Source: Rhodanobacter glycinis (GTDB taxonomy: Bacteria; Pseudomonadota; Gammaproteobacteria; Xanthomonadales; Rhodanobacteraceae). From it: DNA of 64,000 nucleotides. The first letter of the stretch is position 1. Each line of letters begins with the position of its first letter. The notes beneath the pieces were generated by a model that had not been told where the DNA came from, ran no database searches, and saw only the letters and a list, made by a program, of their open reading frames with translations. A program made the translations under genes and the position numbers. The stretch is from positions 310,001 through 374,000 of the forward strand of contig NZ_RCZB01000002.1 in NCBI RefSeq assembly GCF_006438785.1, in the 5' to 3' direction. Positions 60,434 to 64,000 of the stretch are shown here, piece by piece.

Positions 60434-63334
60434 TCAGGCCAGCAGCAGCGGCTTGTCTGCACTCAACCAGGTTGCCGCCGGCTGCGGCATGGCGAACAGG
60501 AAGCCCTGGCCATAGCGGCAGCCGACGCGTAACAGGGCTTGCCGCTGCGATTCATCCTCGATGCCCTCGGCAATCACCTTCATCTGCAGTGAGTCAGCCA
60601 GTACCTGGATCGCGCGCACCAGTGCCAGCCCCTGGGTCTCTTCGTCGCCGGGCGGCAATTCCGTGATGAAGGAGCGATCGATCTTCAGCGTCTCGAACGG
60701 GTACTGGTGCAGATAGCTCAGCGAGGAGTAGCCGGTGCCGAAATCGTCGAGCGCGATGCCGACGCCATGACTGCGCAGGTTCTGCAGCATCTGCTTGACC
60801 TGAGTCGGGTTCTCCAGCAACGCGTGCTCGGTGACCTCGATGCGGATGCAGTGCGTCGGCACGGCGTATTGCTCGAACAGCGCCAGCAGACGCTGGTCGA
60901 GATCGGCGGACCGGAAATGCCGGCCGGAGACATTGATGCTGATGAAACCCTCGTTGCCGATCAGCCGCACGGCCTGGGTGCAGACCTGTTCGAAGATCTG
61001 CCAGTCGATCGCCTCGGCGCAGCCGCACTCCTCGGCGATCAGCAGAAAATCATGCGGCGGCAGCAGGCCGCGCTCGGGGTGATGCCAGCGCAGCAGCGCC
61101 TCGTAGCCGGTAACGCGGCCGTCGGCGAGTTCGACGATCGGCTGGTAGAACGGTTCGAATTCGTTGCGGCTGAGCGCGTGGCGCAGGTCGCTTTCCATGT
61201 CCAGCAGTGACAGTGCTTCGCGGCGCAGACGGTCGTCGAACATCGCCGCGCGATGGCGACCGCCGTCCTTCGCGTTGTACATCGCGGCATCGGCGTCGCG
61301 CAGCAACTCCTCCGGCTGGCGGTAATGCGGGCTGGACAGGGCGATACCGATCGAGGCGGAGGTGAAGATCTCCTTGGTGCCAAGCCGGAACGGCGTCTGC
61401 AGTTCGCTGATGATGCGCTCGGCAATCAGCGTGGCCTTGCCGGTGTCGACGATGCCCTCCAGCAACACGGCGAATTCGTCGCCGCCCAGGCGCGCGACCA
61501 CATCGCGTGTCTTCAGGCAGGCACGGATGCGACCGCCGACCTGGAACAACAAGTCATCGCCGACCAGGTGGCCGACCGAGTCGTTGATTACCTTGAAACG
61601 ATCCAGGTCGATGAACAGCACGGCGAACTGCTCGTTCGGATTCGCGACGTAGCGCTGCATCGCCTGCTCCAGTCGCTGCAGCAGCAGCGTGCGATTCGGC
61701 AGGCCGGTCAGCGAGTCGTGCAGGGTTTCGTACTTCAACCGCCGCTCGACCCGTTCGCGTTCGGCGATCTGTTCGCGCAGGTCGCGATTGGCCAGCGCCA
61801 GTGCGCGGGTGCGCTCGGTGACGCGACGTTCCAGCCCGGCATAGGCCTGCTTCAGCGATGACGCCGCCTGCTTGCGTTGCAGCGCGTTGGCGATGTGGTA
61901 GCTGACGAAGGTCAGCAATTCCTGGTCGCGCTCGTTGTAGGTGTGTTCGGGTGAGTAGCTTTGCAGCGCCAGCACGCCCAGCGCCTTACCACCCCAGATC
62001 AGCGGCACGCCGAGCCAGCACACCGAGCGCGAACCGAAATGGCTGATTTCGCCGGTTTCGATGAGATGGTCGATGGCCTGCATGTCGGCCAGCAGCGGCT
62101 TGGCATGGCGCAACACATATTCGGTGACGCCGCGTCCGTGCGCCCGTGGTGGCCGCAGGTTGTCGACATCATCGACAGAATAGGGGAAGGTCAGGTGCCC
62201 GTTTTCCTCGTCGACCAGCGCAATATAGAAATTGCGGGCGTACAGCAGGCCGCTGATCACCTGGTGCATGGCCGCGTAGAACTTTTCCAGGCTCTCCGAG
62301 TTATTCGCCAGTTCAGCGATGCGGAACAACGCCGCCTGCAGGCGTTCCCCGCGCTGGCGTTGCAGTACCTGCTGGCGCAGCACGCGATTGGCCTCGCGCA
62401 GTGCCGCAGTGCGATCGGTTACCCGGCGGCCCAGCTCGATATGCGCTTCGCGTCGTTCCAGCGCGGTCTGCACATGCTGGGCCACATAGCTCAGCAACTC
62501 CAGATCATGTCGCGAGTAATGGGTGTCGGCGCGATAGCTCTGCATCACGATTCCGCCGACCACGCGATCGCCGCGCAGCAGCGGTACGCCCAGCCAGTGT
62601 TCGCAACTCGGGCCGATCGGCACAAAATGGTCGCCGAACTGCTGCTTCAACTCCTCGATCGAGCCCATCAGCGGCCGACCCTCCTGCAACAGGGTCCAGG
62701 TCAGGCTGTGCAGCATGTCGTGCAACGGCACGCCCTGGTCAGGTGAGGGCGGGTCGGTATCGGCGATGTCGACGTAGTACGGGAAACGGACGGTGTCGGT
62801 GGCCGCGTCGTACAGCACGATGTAGAAATTCTCTGCATACATCAGGCTGCTGACGATGGCATGCAGCGAGCGCATCATTTCGGGCATGTCGTGTTCGGCG
62901 CCTGCCTGTTCGGCGATCGCGTACAGCGCACGCTGCAGGCGTTCGGCCAGGGCCAGGCGGGAGATGGCTTCGTAGAGCCGACTGATTTCGGCCAGCTGGC
63001 GCAGACGCGTATCGGCCAGCCGACCGAGCCAGTCCAGCCGGTCGCGCACGATCTCCGGCGGCGGCAGGTCGGCCCATTCAAGCGTCAACGTGCGCGGGCC
63101 TTGGGGGTCCTCGGCCAGATCGAGTTGTCCACCGATATGGCCGGCTTGCTCGTCCATGCGGCGCCAGCGAAGTCGGCCCTGGATGCCGAAGTTGACCAGC
63201 ATGAGCTCACAGATTTCCATCACGCTGGCGGCGTCGGGAGCTTCGAACAGCCGTTCGACCGCTTCGCGCAAGGCCGCAAGATCCCGAGCCACTGAAGGAG
63301 GCTGGGATGAACGGATCGTCGGTGTAGCGCTCAT
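60434..63334 (-). CDS. GAF-GAF-GGDEF-EAL cyclic-di-GMP turnover protein (second copy)
   Basis: A 966-residue protein of the same layout as that at 6239-9196. An N-terminal segment, a GAF domain (about 140-300), a coiled coil, a second GAF (about 330-490), another coiled coil, GGDEF (about 530-690) and EAL (about 705-960). Here the cyclase motif is intact (RLGGDEFAVLLEG), but the inhibitory site reads KTRD instead of RxxD. The EAL residues are all present: YEALLRW, INVSGRHF, EVTEHALL, DDFGTGYSS, LKID and AEGIE. Start ATG 63332-63334. It is convergent with hslO. Confidence 0.93.
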   Translation of the reverse strand: MSATPTIRSSQPPSVARDLAALREAVERLFEAPDAASVMEICELMLVNFGIQGRLRWRRMDEQAGHIGGQLDLAEDPQGPRTLTLEWADLPPPEIVRDRLDWLGRLADTRLRQLAEISRLYEAISRLALAERLQRALYAIAEQAGAEHDMPEMMRSLHAIVSSLMYAENFYIVLYDAATDTVRFPYYVDIADTDPPSPDQGVPLHDMLHSLTWTLLQEGRPLMGSIEELKQQFGDHFVPIGPSCEHWLGVPLLRGDRVVGGIVMQSYRADTHYSRHDLELLSYVAQHVQTALERREAHIELGRRVTDRTAALREANRVLRQQVLQRQRGERLQAALFRIAELANNSESLEKFYAAMHQVISGLLYARNFYIALVDEENGHLTFPYSVDDVDNLRPPRAHGRGVTEYVLRHAKPLLADMQAIDHLIETGEISHFGSRSVCWLGVPLIWGGKALGVLALQSYSPEHTYNERDQELLTFVSYHIANALQRKQAASSLKQAYAGLERRVTERTRALALANRDLREQIAERERVERRLKYETLHDSLTGLPNRTLLLQRLEQAMQRYVANPNEQFAVLFIDLDRFKVINDSVGHLVGDDLLFQVGGRIRACLKTRDVVARLGGDEFAVLLEGIVDTGKATLIAERIISELQTPFRLGTKEIFTSASIGIALSSPHYRQPEELLRDADAAMYNAKDGGRHRAAMFDDRLRREALSLLDMESDLRHALSRNEFEPFYQPIVELADGRVTGYEALLRWHHPERGLLPPHDFLLIAEECGCAEAIDWQIFEQVCTQAVRLIGNEGFISINVSGRHFRSADLDQRLLALFEQYAVPTHCIRIEVTEHALLENPTQVKQMLQNLRSHGVGIALDDFGTGYSSLSYLHQYPFETLKIDRSFITELPPGDEETQGLALVRAIQVLADSLQMKVIAEGIEDESQRQALLRVGCRYGQGFLFAMPQPAATWLSADKPLLLA

Positions 63335-63528
63335 TGGGGCTATGGTTGGTTCCGGGACGATCTGTCAGGTCAGCGTCAAATCCCTTTATATCGCGTAAGT
63401 TGGCCCTGTCGCCAGCATTGCGGCGGCGGGAACTGCGGGTGTCCCGGCCGGTCAAAGCTTGACACAAACCTATCCCATTCTGTGATTGGTTAGGGGTTTT
63501 CAGGGTGTTAGCAAAACGTAAAACGGGA

Positions 63529-63534
63529 TATACT
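63529..63534 (+). promoter_or_regulatory. -10 element candidate (TATACT)
   Basis: TATACT lies 47 bases before the last gene. TTAGCA (63508-63513) is a weak -35 at a 15-base spacing. The 246-base gap separates this gene from the divergent GAF-GGDEF-EAL gene and must hold both promoters. Confidence 0.35.
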
Positions 63535-63580
63535 CAGCTCCGCCTATACCCCTATTGAAAGAGCCACCGATTCCAAGCTC

Positions 63581-64000
63581 ATGCGCCGCCTGTCCGCCCT
63601 GCTGATTTTGCTATTGCCGCTTGCCGCGGCCGGGCAGTCTGTGAGCGGCGACAGCGTCATGGCTGAGCGTCTGCTGGCGCAACCACCGGATCAGATGACC
63701 GAGGTGGAACCCGGCGTCATGGTGCCACTGTGGCGTGGTACCGATGGTCGTCTGCTGGCGCTCAAGGCTGATCGCAGCACCGGCGCCGACGCGCTGCGCA
63801 AGAATGCCCCGCTGTCGCTGCGCGTGGTCGATGCCGCCAGCGTGATGACAACCGGCCTGCAGTACGGGTTGGGCTCAGGGCTTTCGGCGCATGCCGAGAT
63901 CAGCGAACACTCCTCGTGGGTCAACAACCAGGGCTCGCGGATACTGGGTAGTGAAGTGGGTGCCACCTATGATGCCGGCCGTTACAGCCTTGGCTTGAGT
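63581..64000 (+). CDS. Exported protein, N-terminal part (possible outer-membrane protein)
   Basis: The frame is open from ATG 63581 to the window end, 140 codons. A clear signal peptide (MRRLSALLILLLPLAAAGQS) is followed by LRKNAPLSLRVVDAASVM and then SGLSAHAEISEHSSWVNNQG, GSEVGATYDAGRYSLGLS. The alternating Gly/aromatic pattern near the cut looks like the beginning of a beta-barrel, so an outer-membrane protein is likely but unproven. The 3' end is outside the window. Confidence 0.6.
   Translation, partial: MRRLSALLILLLPLAAAGQSVSGDSVMAERLLAQPPDQMTEVEPGVMVPLWRGTDGRLLALKADRSTGADALRKNAPLSLRVVDAASVMTTGLQYGLGSGLSAHAEISEHSSWVNNQGSRILGSEVGATYDAGRYSLGLS

Overview
The window looks like a chromosomal segment of a high-GC gammaproteobacterium of the order Xanthomonadales, most likely Rhodanobacteraceae (Rhodanobacter, Dyella or Luteibacter-like). 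The reasons are the gene order around the LPS locus, a PilU-type ATPase, and a bifunctional CysN/CysC. No rRNA, tRNA or CRISPR array was seen. All functions are read from protein motifs and gene order; no searches were run.

Layout. 1-9.2 kb is core sequence: pilU (cut by the window start), a two-gene coiled-coil envelope operon, a YdcH-like gene behind a strongly structured leader, cystathionine beta-synthase, glmS and a GAF-GGDEF-EAL protein. 9.7-14.6 kb (minus strand) holds manC and rfbBACD, which make GDP-mannose and dTDP-L-rhamnose. metB/cystathionine gamma-lyase (14.8-16.0 kb) and etfA/etfB (33.6-35.4 kb) bracket an O-antigen locus, the bracket known for the variable LPS cluster of Xanthomonas. 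Its left part has a normal GC look: wzm, wzt, a sulfotransferase with a coiled-coil tail and two glycosyltransferases. Its right part (about 21.7-33.5 kb) is visibly AT-richer, contains a decayed IS200-like element, and ends in a truncated phosphomannomutase gene. This part looks acquired.

In the AT-rich part a minus-strand run encodes a split transketolase, an epimerase fused to a GtrB-like polyprenyl-phosphate glycosyltransferase, two methyltransferases, GtrA and a GT-C-like membrane protein. This fits a cassette that makes an unusual sugar, loads it on a lipid carrier, flips it and adds it to the glycan in the periplasm. Two more large glycan genes (RgpF-HAD and GT2-GT4) sit between etfAB and the ETF-ubiquinone oxidoreductase gene.

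42.3-50.0 kb: an amidase, cysD-cysNC (PAPS synthesis, the donor the sulfotransferase needs), gcvT-gcvH, and a MetJ repressor with a 98-residue histone-H1-like Lys/Ala tail behind a tandem met-box-like operator. 50-64 kb is ordinary core: TonB, a serine hydrolase, LemA with an M48 peptidase, a GMC oxidoreductase, a transporter, a CBS protein, mtgA, hslO, a second GAF-GGDEF-EAL protein, and the start of an exported protein cut by the window end. REP-like inverted repeats lie between several of these genes.

The most interesting candidates are: (1) the sulfotransferase-coiled-coil protein as a possible chain terminator/ruler for ABC-exported O-antigen; (2) the transketolase/epimerase-GtrB/GtrA/GT-C cassette; (3) MetJ with an H1-like tail; (4) the structured leader in front of the YdcH-like gene.
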